Assembly (NCBI GenBank): GCA_946479895.1
Contig: CAMLHT010000034.1
Span: 1-20,271 of the forward strand
Direction: 5' to 3'
DNA length: 20,271 nt
Origin: an uncultured Gemmatimonadota bacterium
GTDB lineage: Bacteria > Gemmatimonadota > Gemmatimonadetes > Gemmatimonadales > Gemmatimonadaceae
Both the position numbers and the translations under genes were made by a program. Positions 1 through 9,800 of this stretch are shown here, one piece after another. How positions within the stretch are numbered: position 1 is the first letter of the stretch; every line of letters starts with the position of its first letter. The notes under the pieces were generated by a model, which was given only the letters and a program-made list of their open reading frames with translations, was not told the origin of the DNA and searched no databases.

Positions 1-18
1 CCCCGCGCCATGCACCCC

Positions 19-57
19 ATCCGCGTTCATCGGCGTTCATTCGCGTGATCCGCGTCC
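19..57. repeat. Degenerate ~10-bp tandem repeat, four units
   Basis: Four consecutive units read ATCCGCGTTC (19-28), ATCGGCGTTC (29-38), ATTCGCGTG (39-47) and ATCCGCGTCC (48-57). They lie in the non-coding stretch after the stop of the RND pump gene. No gene is visible in positions 1-103. The array may continue or have an inverted partner beyond the window edge. It resembles in kind, not in sequence, the tandem arrays near 11.8 and 16.3 kb. Confidence 0.6.
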
Positions 58-103
58 TACCCCTCTATACATCCACATGAAGCCGATCGAAGCCCGCTGC
101 GAA

Positions 104-3100
104 TCAGTCCGCCCCTTCCGTGGCCGCCCCGATCGGTGCCCGGTGCTCCGCGGTCATCTGCTTGGGCGTCCGGCCGAGCTTCGCCATGAACCAGTGGCGG
201 ATCTCGTCCAGGATCTCGTACCCGGTCGGGATCACCAGCAGCGTCAGGAACGTGGACGTGATCACGCCACCGATCACCGCGATGCCAAGCGGTGCCCGGA
301 ACTGCGCGCCGTCGCCCCGGCCCAGCGCGACCGGCAGCATGCCGGCGATCAGCGCGAACGTCGTCATGAGGATCGGGCGCAGGCGGATCGCGCCTGCCTC
401 GATCAGCGCCTCGCGCAACGGCATGCCCTTGTCCTCGCGCGCCCACTTCGCGAAGTCGATGAGGAGGATCGCGTTCTTCGCCACGAGACCCATCAGGAGG
501 ATGACGCCGATCAGCGACATCAGGTTGATCGTGATTCCGCTGACTGCCAGCGCCAGCATAACGCCGATCAGCGACAGCGGCAGCGACATCATGATGGCGA
601 TCGGATCCACGAACGACCCGAACTGCACCACCAGGATCAGGTACATCAGCAGGACCGCGAGGCCGAGGGCCCCGAAGATCGCGCCGAACACTTCCGCCTG
701 CGATTCGGTGTCGCCGCCCAGCGTGATGCTCACGCCCGGGGGCAGGCGCATCTCGTCCGCGATCTTCTGGATGTCCTTCGAGACGTCACCGGCGGCGCGC
801 CCCGACGTGTTCAGCTCCACGGTCACCACCGATTGGCGGTTGAGGTGATCGATGATCGCCGGACCGGTGCCCTGCTTGATATCGGCGATCTGGCCGAGCG
901 GGACCGTAGTCGGCGCGCCGTTGGGCCCGATGACCACGAGCGGGATCTGCGCGAGATCGGAGGCGCGCTGGCGCGCTTCCGGCGCGAGCCGCACGCGAAC
1001 GTCGCGCGTCTCGCCGGTCGGGTCGACCCAGTCGCCCGCGTCGATGCCCGCGAACGCCGGCCGCAGCGACTGGGCCACCTGCCCCGCCGTCACGCCCATC
1101 GACCCGGCGACGCCACGCTTGAGCTCCACCGAGACTTCCGGCTTGAGGCCCTTCGACGACAGGCCGATGTCCACGGCGCCCGGGATCTTCGCGATGGTGT
1201 CACGCAGCCGCAGCGCGACGTCGTTGAGCGACGCCACCTCGTTGCCGCGTACCTGCACCTGGATCTGCTTGAACCCGCCGCCGAAATCGCTCTCGAAGAT
1301 CGTGACCGTCGCCCCCGCCACGCGCGAGAACTCCTGGCGCAGCGTCCGCGCCAGCTGGGCCACGCTCACGTCGCGCTCCGACTTCGGCGACGTGCGCACG
1401 TAGATGTTCCCGTTGTCCACCGCGCCGCTCGCGCCCTCGCCCAGCGTGGCGTAGGTGTAGCGCACCTCGGGGTGCGACTTGATGATCCGCACCGCCTCCT
1501 CCGCCTTGAGGCGGGTGTAGTCGAGGTTCGAGCCCGGCGGCGTCTCCAGCTTCACGATGAACTCCGAGCGGTCGTCCTCGGGGAAGAACGCCGTGCCGAC
1601 CTTGCCGACGGGCGGCAGGCCCGGCATGAAGGCCGCGACGTACACCAGCACGCCGGGCACGATGAGCGCCGAGCGCATGGCCCGGCTCCGGAAGCGTCCG
1701 CTCGTCAGCCCGAAGACGATCAGCGCGATGCCGGCAATGCCGAGCGTCAGCCCGGTGAAGCCGCTCGCGGGCAGCGTGAACGAAGCGAAGAAGCTGAGCG
1801 TCGCGATCACGACCATCGCCGTGCGGTGATCGAGCGCCCATGCCACCACGCGCCGGTAGTTGTCGGCCTGGTGGTTGAACCACCGGTTGAACCGGTCGAG
1901 CTTCTTCGTGATCCAGCTCTTCTGGTGCTCCTCGAGGTGCGGATCGGGCCAGTAGGCCGACAGCATCGGGTCGAGCGAGAACGAGACGAACAGCGAGACC
2001 GCGACCGAGCTCGCGATCGTGAGCGCGAACGGCTTGAACCACTGGCCGCTGATGCCGGTCATGAATCCGATCGGCACGAACACGGCGAGGATCGAGAAGG
2101 TCGTCGCCGCGACGGCGAGCCCGATCTCGGCGGTGCCTTCCCGCGCGGCCGTGTAGTGATCCTTCCCCATCTCGACGTGGCGCACGATGTTCTCGCGCAC
2201 CACGATGGCGTCGTCGATCAGGATGCCGATCGCCAGCGACAGGCCGAGCAGCGACATCGTCTCCAGGCGGAAGCCCAGCGCCCACACCGCGATGAAGCTC
2301 GCGAGCACCGAGATCGGCAGCGCCACGCCGGTGATGACCGTCGAGCGCCACGAGTTCAGGAACAGGAACACCACGAGCACGGTCAGGATGGCGCCGAGGA
2401 TGAGCGACTCCTCGACGTTGGCCACCGCGTGCTCGACGCGCTCGCCGGAATCCTTGATGACGTCGAGCTTGGTCCCGGGCGGCAGCGTCTTCTGCATCGC
2501 CTCGATGCGGTCCCGCAGCCGCGAAGCCACGTCGGTCGTGCTGTAGCCCTTCATCTTCTTGATGTCGATGCCGACCGCTTCCTTGTTGTCGAACAGGGCC
2601 AGCGTGCGCGGCTCCTCGGTCGCGTCCTTCACGTCGGCGACTTCGCCGAGGCGCACGAGTCGGCCGCCGCGATCGGCGACCACGAGGTTCGCGAACTCGC
2701 TCACGTTCTCCATCCGGCCCTTGAGGCGGATGGACTTCTCCTCGAGCGCGCCGGTGATCGCGCCGACCGGGGCCGCGAGGTTCTGCATCATGATCGCCTG
2801 CACGACCTGGCCGATGCTCACGCTCGCCGCCTGGAGACGGTCGGGACGCACCTCCACGGTGAGCTCCCGCTCGACCTTGCCGAAGACCTGCACGTCCGAC
2901 ACGCCCGCCACCGAGCGCAGCTCGCGCGTGATGCCGGGATCGGCCAGGCGCGTCAGCTCCGCCGGCGACAGCGAGACCGACGACAGCGCCACCGAGACGA
3001 TGGGGCGGTCGGTGTCGTTGAACTTCCGGACGATCGGCTCCTCCATCTCCGTCGGGAGGTCGATGCGGATGGTCGAGATCGCGTCGCGAACGTCCTGCGA

Positions 3101-3412
3101 TGCCTCGTTGAGGTCCTTGTCGAACAGGAACTCGATCATCAGGAGCGCATAGCCGTCATAGGCCTTGCTCATGATGCGCTTGACCCCGGCGATCGAGGCG
3201 ACCTGCTCCTCGATGGGGTCGAGGACTTCCTTCTCCACGCCTTCGGGCGACGCGCCCGGGTAGATCACCGCCACCGTGAGCCACGGCGGCGCGACGTCCG
3301 GGAACTCGTCGGTCTTCAGCTTCATCAGCGCGAAGATGCCGAAGATCACGAGGCTGACCATGGCGACGACGGTCACCAGTGGACGCTTGATTGCGAAATC
3401 GGAGATGAACAT
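104..3412 (-). CDS. RND-family multidrug efflux permease (AcrB/MexB-like)
   Basis: This inner-membrane pump would use the proton gradient to export drugs or other toxic compounds through the adaptor and TolC-like channel encoded just upstream. The start at 3412 gives the family-typical N-terminus [11 protein letters not shown] and 1102 residues; the frame is open to 3442, but the extra residues are not family-like. The relay aspartates of TM4 are visible in [10 protein letters not shown] (D400, D401), and the TM10 lysine in [14 protein letters not shown] (K979). The protein is longer than AcrB (about 1050) mainly because of a hydrophobic insertion at residues ~549-602, between TM7 and the second porter domain. 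No Shine-Dalgarno precedes the start. A 67-bp hairpin lies in the gap to the adaptor gene. It is the last gene of a four-gene minus-strand operon. The class (RND efflux pump) is secure; the substrate cannot be told. Confidence 0.96.
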   Translation of the reverse strand: MFISDFAIKRPLVTVVAMVSLVIFGIFALMKLKTDEFPDVAPPWLTVAVIYPGASPEGVEKEVLDPIEEQVASIAGVKRIMSKAYDGYALLMIEFLFDKDLNEASQDVRDAISTIRIDLPTEMEEPIVRKFNDTDRPIVSVALSSVSLSPAELTRLADPGITRELRSVAGVSDVQVFGKVERELTVEVRPDRLQAASVSIGQVVQAIMMQNLAAPVGAITGALEEKSIRLKGRMENVSEFANLVVADRGGRLVRLGEVADVKDATEEPRTLALFDNKEAVGIDIKKMKGYSTTDVASRLRDRIEAMQKTLPPGTKLDVIKDSGERVEHAVANVEESLILGAILTVLVVFLFLNSWRSTVITGVALPISVLASFIAVWALGFRLETMSLLGLSLAIGILIDDAIVVRENIVRHVEMGKDHYTAAREGTAEIGLAVAATTFSILAVFVPIGFMTGISGQWFKPFALTIASSVAVSLFVSFSLDPMLSAYWPDPHLEEHQKSWITKKLDRFNRWFNHQADNYRRVVAWALDHRTAMVVIATLSFFASFTLPASGFTGLTLGIAGIALIVFGLTSGRFRSRAMRSALIVPGVLVYVAAFMPGLPPVGKVGTAFFPEDDRSEFIVKLETPPGSNLDYTRLKAEEAVRIIKSHPEVRYTYATLGEGASGAVDNGNIYVRTSPKSERDVSVAQLARTLRQEFSRVAGATVTIFESDFGGGFKQIQVQVRGNEVASLNDVALRLRDTIAKIPGAVDIGLSSKGLKPEVSVELKRGVAGSMGVTAGQVAQSLRPAFAGIDAGDWVDPTGETRDVRVRLAPEARQRASDLAQIPLVVIGPNGAPTTVPLGQIADIKQGTGPAIIDHLNRQSVVTVELNTSGRAAGDVSKDIQKIADEMRLPPGVSITLGGDTESQAEVFGAIFGALGLAVLLMYLILVVQFGSFVDPIAIMMSLPLSLIGVMLALAVSGITINLMSLIGVILLMGLVAKNAILLIDFAKWAREDKGMPLREALIEAGAIRLRPILMTTFALIAGMLPVALGRGDGAQFRAPLGIAVIGGVITSTFLTLLVIPTGYEILDEIRHWFMAKLGRTPKQMTAEHRAPIGAATEGAD

Positions 3413-3428
3413 GGGTGAGCAGAGTGGC

Positions 3429-3495
3429 GTCATCCCGAGCATCGCGAGGGAACTGCTCTTGATGAAGAGCAGATCCCCCGGTCCCTCGGGATGAC
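3429..3495. repeat. 67-bp palindromic element in the pump operon
   Basis: The outer arms GTCATCCCGAG (3429-3439) and CTCGGGATGAC (3485-3495) are perfect 11-bp inverted repeats. Inside, CTGCTCTT and AAGAGCAG form a second stem around the loop GATG, extended by GGGA/TCCC across one A-A mismatch. The element fills almost the whole gap between the adaptor stop (3500) and the pump start (3412). The same ten terminal bases recur in the hairpin at 14477-14503, which points to a repeat family. There is no clear T-tract, so it is probably not a classical terminator. In mRNA it could attenuate or protect the transcript between adaptor and pump. Confidence 0.75.
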
Positions 3496-3499
3496 CGGT

Positions 3500-4624
3500 T
3501 TATTTCTTCGTGTCGCCTGGTGACGACACCTTCACCTTCGTGCCCGCCGAGATTCCGCGCGCGGCGCCGAGCAGCACCGTGTCGCCCGGCGTGAGGCCGG
3601 CGGTGATCTCGACGGTCTCCGTCGTCATGTCGCGGATGCCCACGGTGACCTCGGCCTTCTCGACCCGGCCTCCCTTGAGCCGCATCACCGACGGACGCAC
3701 GCCGCGCTCGTCAACCGCGCCGGCCGGCACGACCGGCGACGTCCGCGCTTCACTCGCGACCCGCCCTTCCGCGAACAGCCCCGAGACGAGCGTGCCGCCC
3801 TGGTTCGGGATCGTCGCGATGACGCGCACCTGCCGGGTGGCCGGATCGGCGACCGGGTTGATGCTGCTGATCCGCCCGACGAACCGGCGGTTGCCGTAGC
3901 CGTTCACCGTGAATTCGACCGGCGCGCCCAGACGGACCGCCGAGAGGGCCTCGGCGGAAACCGAAGCCTCGAGACGCATCGTCGACGGATTGATGATCGT
4001 GAACGCCGCCGTGCCCGGCGACACGAAGTCGCCGGCGTTCACCGTGCGCGCGCTCACGACGCCGGAGAACGGAGCCTTGATCACGGTCTTGTCGAGCTGC
4101 TTCTGCGCGTTCGCCAGGCGGGCCCGCGCGTCCGCGGCCATGGACTGCGCCGCGATGAGGGCATTGCGCGCCTGGTCACGCTGGCGCTCGGCGATCGCGC
4201 CGGCCTTCGACAGCGCCTCGGCCCGCTGGGCCTCGCGCTCCGCCACCTGCAGCGAATTCTCCGCCGTCGTCACGCCCGAGCGGGCCGAGATGTAGGAATC
4301 GCGAATCCCGGAATCGTCGATGCGCGCGAGATCCTGGCCCTGGCGCACGGCGGCGCCGACTTCGACCAGCGTCTGGAGCACGGCGCCGCTGACTTCCGCG
4401 CGCACCGTGGACTGCGTCTCGGCGGAGAGCGCGCCCGACAGCGACGGACCGGTGCGGATCTCCTCCGCGCGGACGACGGCGATGTTCTCGGGGCCGACGC
4501 TCATGTCCGAGGCGTCCGCGGTCTCGGCCGCGGATGCGGCGTCATTCTGCTTGCAGGCCTGGACGGACGACAGCAGGACGGCAGCGAGAACGGCGTGGCG
4601 ATATTTGCGAAATGGGGATGTCAT
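3500..4624 (-). CDS. RND efflux periplasmic adaptor lipoprotein (HlyD/MFP family)
   Basis: This adaptor would bridge the RND pump and the TolC-like channel across the periplasm. The 374-residue protein begins with a lipoprotein signal ending in VQAC (C24), so it should be anchored by lipid to a membrane. The order of parts fits the family: half-lipoyl motif at about 73-105 (TVRAEVSGAVLQTLVEVG), an Ala/Gln/Arg-rich coiled-coil hairpin at 106-180, the second lipoyl half at 180-215 (KAPFSGVVSARTVNAGDFV), a beta-barrel at 217-290 and a membrane-proximal domain at 295-370 (GLTPGDTVLLG). It lies 18 bp after the TolC-family gene and 87 bp before the pump start, which supports one operon. No Shine-Dalgarno is visible before the ATG. 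The family assignment is firm; the substrate is unknown. Confidence 0.95.
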   Translation of the reverse strand: MTSPFRKYRHAVLAAVLLSSVQACKQNDAASAAETADASDMSVGPENIAVVRAEEIRTGPSLSGALSAETQSTVRAEVSGAVLQTLVEVGAAVRQGQDLARIDDSGIRDSYISARSGVTTAENSLQVAEREAQRAEALSKAGAIAERQRDQARNALIAAQSMAADARARLANAQKQLDKTVIKAPFSGVVSARTVNAGDFVSPGTAAFTIINPSTMRLEASVSAEALSAVRLGAPVEFTVNGYGNRRFVGRISSINPVADPATRQVRVIATIPNQGGTLVSGLFAEGRVASEARTSPVVPAGAVDERGVRPSVMRLKGGRVEKAEVTVGIRDMTTETVEITAGLTPGDTVLLGAARGISAGTKVKVSSPGDTKK

Positions 4625-4642
4625 CGTGGTGGGAATGAAGTC

Positions 4643-6160
4643 TTACTGCCGTTGAATGGTGGCCGTCGTCGAGCCGCCGAGCTGCAGCGGGAGGTCTCCA
4701 AGGAGCTGAACGCGCAGGCGCGCGACCGCGAGATTGCGTGCCGCCACCGCGCGGTTCGCCGTCGCCTGCTCGAAGAGGATGCGTGACTGCGCGAGGTCGG
4801 TCTGGGTCGAGATGCCCTCGCGGTAGCGCAGCTGGTCGATCTCGAGCGCGCGCTGCGCCTGCTCGGCCGTCCCCGCGCTCGCGAGGTAGGCCGCCTGCGC
4901 CTGCTCGAGGTTCGTGATCGCTACACGCGTGTCGAGATCCGCCAGCTCGCGGGTCTGCGACAGCCGCTGGCGCGTCTCGTCGAGGTTCGCCTGCGCGACC
5001 AGCGTGCTCCCCCGAATCCGCCCGGCGGTGAACAGCGGGAAGGTCGACTGCACCCCGACCGTCCAGTTCTGGCGAGCCTGGCCGAAGTCCGGGAACAGCT
5101 CGTTGGGGAAGTAGAGACGCTGGTATCCCGACACGACCTGCACCTGCGGGAGCCGCTCGGCCTTCGCCGCGCGCAGCAGGCCTTCCTGCGCGATGATCGC
5201 CTGCTCGAGCTGCCGCACCGGCGCGCGTGACGCGACCGAGAGCTTCGCCGCCGTCGCCACCGCCGCCGACAGCGCGGTGGAGAGCGTGTCCGACTCCAGC
5301 GTCGTCGCGAGCGCCACGGAATCGTCGGCGGGAATCTCGAGGATCTGCTTCAGGCGGAGATACGCGACCTCGCGGTTGCTGCGGGCCTGGATGACCGCCG
5401 GCCGCTGGTTGTCGCGGGTGACCTGCGCGCGCAGGAGGTCGAACTCCGACACGTCGCCGACTTCGCGGCCGAGCTTCGTCTGCTCCAGCACGAGCTCGGT
5501 CTGCTTCAGCGAGGCTTCGGCGATCGACACGAGGCGATCGCTCAGTGCCGCGTCGAAGTACGCCTGCGCGACGTCGAGCTTGGCCTGGGCGCGCTGCGCC
5601 TCCACTTCGATGGTGGCCGAGCGCTCCTGCGCGGCGGCCGCGCGGGTCTGTCCGGAGACGCGGCCGCCGGTGAACACGTTCCAGCCGGCATTGAGGCCGA
5701 GCGCCCACTGGTTCTTCGCGCCGAAACCGGCGCTGCTGAAGTCGATCCCGCCGCCCGACGAGCAGGTTGCCGCCTGCTGGAGCGCGGCGTCACGCTGGGC
5801 CTGGGTCGCGTTCGCGGGAATCTCCGGCGTGCACAACGCCTTGGGCGCCGTGGGATCCGGCGCCGGCGCGTTCGCGAAGATGTCGAACTGCGACTTCAGC
5901 GTCTTCGTGTAGCCCGCGGTGCCGCTGAGCTGCGGCAGTCCCTGGCTGCGGGAGATGAGGCGGTTGCCCGTCGCGCGCGAAAGGCCGGCACGCGCCACGG
6001 CCACCGCCTCGCTGCGCGCCTCGGCGGCGCGAAGGGCGTCATCGAGGGAAAGCGCGACGACGCGGCGCTGCTGCGCGCCAGCGGCCGGGGCGAACAGCAG
6101 CAGCGAGACGGCCGCCAGCACGGCGGCGCGCGATGTGTGAGAGAGCGGGAGACTGGTCAT
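4643..6160 (-). CDS. TolC-family outer-membrane efflux protein
   Basis: The product would be the trimeric outer-membrane channel of the efflux system. It has 505 residues, close to the usual TolC-family length, and an N-terminal signal peptide with likely cleavage after AGA (about residue 29). Two repeats rich in long amphipathic Ala/Gln/Arg helices follow; motifs such as LSLDDALRAA near residue 37 and WNVFTGGRVSG and FPLFTAGRIRGS match the two structural repeats of the family. A Pro/Ala/Gly-rich insertion at residues ~96-140 carries the protein's only two cysteines (C110 and C133), which could form a disulfide in a surface loop. The gene lies between the TetR gene (19-bp gap) and the adaptor (18-bp gap). 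The start ATG lacks a Shine-Dalgarno but gives a complete signal peptide. Confidence 0.95.
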   Translation of the reverse strand: MTSLPLSHTSRAAVLAAVSLLLFAPAAGAQQRRVVALSLDDALRAAEARSEAVAVARAGLSRATGNRLISRSQGLPQLSGTAGYTKTLKSQFDIFANAPAPDPTAPKALCTPEIPANATQAQRDAALQQAATCSSGGGIDFSSAGFGAKNQWALGLNAGWNVFTGGRVSGQTRAAAAQERSATIEVEAQRAQAKLDVAQAYFDAALSDRLVSIAEASLKQTELVLEQTKLGREVGDVSEFDLLRAQVTRDNQRPAVIQARSNREVAYLRLKQILEIPADDSVALATTLESDTLSTALSAAVATAAKLSVASRAPVRQLEQAIIAQEGLLRAAKAERLPQVQVVSGYQRLYFPNELFPDFGQARQNWTVGVQSTFPLFTAGRIRGSTLVAQANLDETRQRLSQTRELADLDTRVAITNLEQAQAAYLASAGTAEQAQRALEIDQLRYREGISTQTDLAQSRILFEQATANRAVAARNLAVARLRVQLLGDLPLQLGGSTTATIQRQ

Positions 6161-6179
6161 GTGAGACGGAGAGTGGCGG

Positions 6180-6788
6180 TCAGCTTGCGGAGCGCATTAC
6201 GGGCAGGCGCGTCGGCTCGATTCGCACGCCGAGGGCGCGGAGGAAGGTCCCGACGTAGCGCGCGGCGGCTTCATCGCCGGACTGCGGGAAGGCGTTGGGG
6301 ATGATGTCGCGCATGAGGGCGTCGCCGAAGAGCGCGCTCATGAGCATGGAGACCGCGGTCGGGATGTCGGCGTCGGCATCGGCGAGGCCGAGGGACTGGA
6401 GGCGAAGCACGTAGTCCGTGAGGAGCATGCCGGCGCAGTTCGGGCCTTCGCACATGGACACCGCGGCGTCGGGCCGCTCCTCGAGCTCTCCGATCGACTT
6501 GCGGAGGAGCGAGCTGTTCTCGCGCAGGTGAGCGAGCACCGCGGTGCACCAGCGCACGATCTCGGCTTCCGGATTCGCCGGCTCGTCGGGCAGCACCGGC
6601 AGCGGCGACTGCGAGACGTGCGACTGCATCAGGGCGTCGAAGAGCGCGGCTTTCGAACCGAAGGTCCGGAAGATCGTGACTTCGTTGACGTCAGCCTCGA
6701 TGGCGATGAGACGCGTCGTGGCGCCCCGGAAGCCGTGCTTCGCGTAGACGCGGCTCGCTGCCTCGAGTATTCGATCTCGGATTTCCAT
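6180..6788 (-). CDS. TetR/AcrR-family transcriptional regulator
   Basis: This is probably the ligand-responsive repressor of the efflux operon it heads. The 202-residue protein has the standard N-terminal TetR DNA-binding domain at residues 1-55 (RDRILEAASRVYAKHGF, then TTRLIAIEADVNEVTIFRTF as the helix-turn-helix), followed by a helical ligand-binding and dimerisation domain. A CEGPNC motif (C113, C118) plus C81 lie in the ligand domain; a redox or metal role is possible but unproven. The ATG at 6788 starts the canonical MEIRDRIL. A promoter-like pair lies only 9 bp upstream, so the mRNA is probably leaderless or nearly so. The palindrome at 6822-6839 overlapping the -35 box suggests autoregulation. 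It is co-directional with the channel, adaptor and pump genes. Confidence 0.94.
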   Translation of the reverse strand: MEIRDRILEAASRVYAKHGFRGATTRLIAIEADVNEVTIFRTFGSKAALFDALMQSHVSQSPLPVLPDEPANPEAEIVRWCTAVLAHLRENSSLLRKSIGELEERPDAAVSMCEGPNCAGMLLTDYVLRLQSLGLADADADIPTAVSMLMSALFGDALMRDIIPNAFPQSGDEAAARYVGTFLRALGVRIEPTRLPVMRSAS

Positions 6789-6797
6789 AGGGGGCGA

Positions 6798-6826
6798 ACT
6801 CTAGTCGGGCAAAGCCTGAGGAGCAA
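6798..6826 (-). promoter_or_regulatory. Candidate sigma70-type promoter of the efflux operon
   Basis: Read on the minus strand, TTGCTC (6826-6821) is separated by exactly 17 bp from TAGAGT (6803-6798), resembling TTGACA-17-TATAAT. Only nine bases separate the -10 box from the tetR ATG, so transcription would begin about two or three bases before the start codon. This agrees with the lack of a Shine-Dalgarno at that gene. Confidence 0.5.
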
Positions 6827-6839
6827 GTGGGTACTTGCT
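6822..6839. promoter_or_regulatory. Candidate TetR operator, 18-bp palindrome
   Basis: AGCAAGTGGGTACTTGCT consists of perfect 7-bp inverted arms around the 4-bp centre GGGT. It lies in the divergent gap between the TetR gene and the large plus-strand membrane gene, and overlaps the proposed -35 box of the tetR operon. Size, symmetry and position fit the operators of TetR-family proteins. That this TetR binds here is inference. Confidence 0.65.
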
Positions 6840-6888
6840 TGCTTCATCTGTTTACACGGGCTCGACCGCGCAACCGGTTGTCCCACAG

Positions 6889-9800
6889 TTGCTTGCCCAA
6901 CACCGTCGCCGGATCTTCCTGCCCGTGATCGTCCTCGCCCTTCTCTTCATCCTCTCCGGCGCAGCGGGGCTGATCTACGAATCGGTCTGGGCGCGCTATC
7001 TCAGCCTCCTCGTCGGCCACAGCGCCTACGCCCAGGTCATCGTCCTCGTGATCTTCCTCGGCGGCATGGCGCTCGGATCGCTGGCCGTGGGCCGGCGCAG
7101 CGAGCGAATCCGGTCGCCGCTGCTCTGGTACGCCGTCGTCGAGGCGGTCGTCGCCGTCATCGCCATCGTCTTTCACGACGTCTTCGTAGGCGTCACGACG
7201 CTGGCTTATGACCACTGGCTGCCGCGCCTCTCGGCCGGACCCGCTGTGACCGCCGCCACCTGGACGCTGGCCGCGATCCTCATCCTGCCGCAGTCCATCC
7301 TCCTCGGCGCCACGTTTCCGCTCATGACCGCCGGCGCGCTGCGACGCCGGCCCGAGAGCAGCGGAGCGGCCATCGGGCTTCTCTACTTCGCGAACAGCCT
7401 CGGCGCCGCGATCGGCGCGCTGGCCGGAGGGTTCACCCTCGTGGCCCGTTACGGCCTGCCCGGCACGCTGCGCGCCGCCGCGATCCTGAACTTCATCGTG
7501 GCGCTCGGCGTGCTCGCGGGCTTCGTCCGTCCGTCGCGGGTCGCCCCGCGTCCGCGGAACACTGCGCCCGAAGCCAGCCCGGGCCGCGAGGGCGTCTCGC
7601 CGCTGGAGCGTGTCCTCCTCGGCGTCAGCTTCATGACCGCGTTCTCGAGCTTTCTCTACGAGATCGCATGGACGCGCATGCTGTCGATGGTGAACGGCAG
7701 CGCGACGCATTCGTTCGAGCTGATGCTCTCGGCCTTCATTCTCGGCCTGGCCATCGGCTCGCTCTGGATCAGCCGTCGCGCCGACGCCAGCGCCGACCGG
7801 CTGAAGCTCCTCGCGCGCCTCCAGTGGGCGATGGGCCTGGCTGCCATCGCGACCCTGCCGCTGTACCTGTGGTCCTTCGACCTGACCGCCTCGCTGCTCG
7901 GCGCCATTCGCGAGACCGAGTCGGGCTACCGCCTCTACTCGGTGGCCCGTTACGGCATCGGGCTCGCCATCATGCTGCCGGCGACGTTCTTCGCGGGCAC
8001 CACGCTGCCGCTCATCACGAAGATCCTCCTGGCGTCGGGGAGCGGCGAGCGCGTCATCGGCGGCGTGTATGGCGTGAACACCATCGGCTCCATCGTCGGC
8101 GCGGCCGCCGCGTCGCTGCTGCTGGTGCCGCTCATCGGCCTCAAGTGGGTGCTGGTCGGCGGCGGGCTGATCGACATCGGCGTCGGCATCGCGCTGCTCG
8201 TCTGGAGGGGGCGGCCCACCGGCGATACCTCCCTGCGCGCGGCGGCGTTCGCCGATCGCGGATGGACGCTGGCCATCGGCGCGACGCTCGGCGCGATCAT
8301 CGGAATCGCAATCGTCACTCCCTTCGCGCCCGCCCGGCTCGCGAGCGGGGTGTATCGCTACAAGGTCGTCCCGACGAACGACGTCTTCAGGTATCTCTAC
8401 TACAAGGACGGACGCACGGCGACAGTGAGCGTCCGCCAGCTCTCCCGGGATTCGCTGTCGCTCATCACGATCGCGACCAACGGAAAGCCGGACGCCTCGA
8501 TGGCGCCGCAGTGGGCGCGTCCGTACGTCGAGGGCATGCCGAGGCTCGTCCTCGACCAGGACATGTCCACGCAGGTGATGCTCCCGCTGCTGGTTCTCGC
8601 GCACGCGCCGCGGGCGAAGGTCGGGGCGGTGGTCGGCCAGGGCTCCGGCATCACGTCGCACATCCTCCTGGCGAGCCCCACGCTCGAGCGATTGCACACC
8701 ATCGAGATCGAGCCGGAGATGATCCGCGGGTCGCGCTTCTTCTATCCGGGCAATCGCCGCGTCTTCGACGATCCCCGCTCGTCGTTCGCCATCGACGATG
8801 CGCGCGCCTTCCTGTCGGCGAGCGGACCGCCGTTCGACTTCGTGGTCTCCGAGCCCTCCAATCCGTGGGTCAGCGGGGTGTCCGGCCTCTTCACGGTCGA
8901 GTTCTACCGGCGGGTGAAGGCGCGCCTCGCGCCCGGCGGCGTCTTCACGCAGTGGTTCCACATGTATGAGATCGACGACGCGAGCGTCGCCTCGGTCATC
9001 GCCGGGATCGACCGCGTATTCGGCGACTACCGGGTCTATAGCAGCTCCGATTCCGACCTGATCATCGTCGCCACGACGGCGGATTCACTGCCGGGCGCCG
9101 ACTGGTCGGTGACGAGCTATCCGGAGCTCCGGCGCGACCTCGCGCACTTCTCGCCCCTCACGCCCGCCATCCTCGACGCGACCGTCGTCGGTGGCCGCCG
9201 CACCTTGCACCCGTGGCTCTCCACGCGCGTAGTCAACTCCGACTTCGCGCCGATACTCGATCTCAACGGGGAGCGGCTCCGCTTCCGGAACCTCTTCGCC
9301 GACGGATTCCGTGAGCTGACGGAGATGCGCTTCGATTTCGCCGCCGCGATCGAGGGGCGACGCCGCCCGCTGGGGCGCGAGCTCGACAACCCGGCGCCCG
9401 AGATCACCCGGCCGTCGACGCTCACTCGCGGCGCGCGGCTGCGGTTTGCCCGATCGATGAATGCCCGCGAGATCGGAGACACGCTCACCGAGCAGGCCGC
9501 GGCCCGGCTGGCCACGTTCGACCTCACCCTGTCGTCCGGGGCTCCTCCACTGAGCTGGTCCGACTGGCTCTCGCAGTTCTCGCGGGTCGAATCCGACCTT
9601 CACGGAGCCGCGGCCGGTGAGGCCGACGAGCAGTTCTACTCGGCCGTCCGGTCGTACCTCGGTCGAGTGAGCCCGCCATCGGGAGTCACGGCGGCGGTGG
9701 ATCTCCATCACGGGCTCGCTGCCTGGGATTTCGCCGAGGCGGCGCGCGCGGGAGATACGCTGATCGCCGAGCTGCGGGCGGGCCACGTCTGGATCCCGGT

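Noticed and set aside
77..3418. A 1113-codon open frame on the plus strand opposite the RND pump gene
   Set aside because: Its product is an Arg/His/Asp-rich string without domains, and it mirrors the pump's codon pattern. Long antisense frames are expected in high-GC DNA; the minus-strand frame has clear RND motifs.
3413..3442. Ten-residue N-terminal extension of the RND pump
   Set aside because: It would be encoded by one end of the palindromic element, has no Shine-Dalgarno, and would precede the canonical [11 protein letters not shown] start.
6844..8961. A 705-codon minus-strand frame opposite the membrane/spermidine-synthase-like gene
   Set aside because: It is a low-complexity charged translation with no recognisable domain, while the plus strand has membrane helices and a Rossmann motif.
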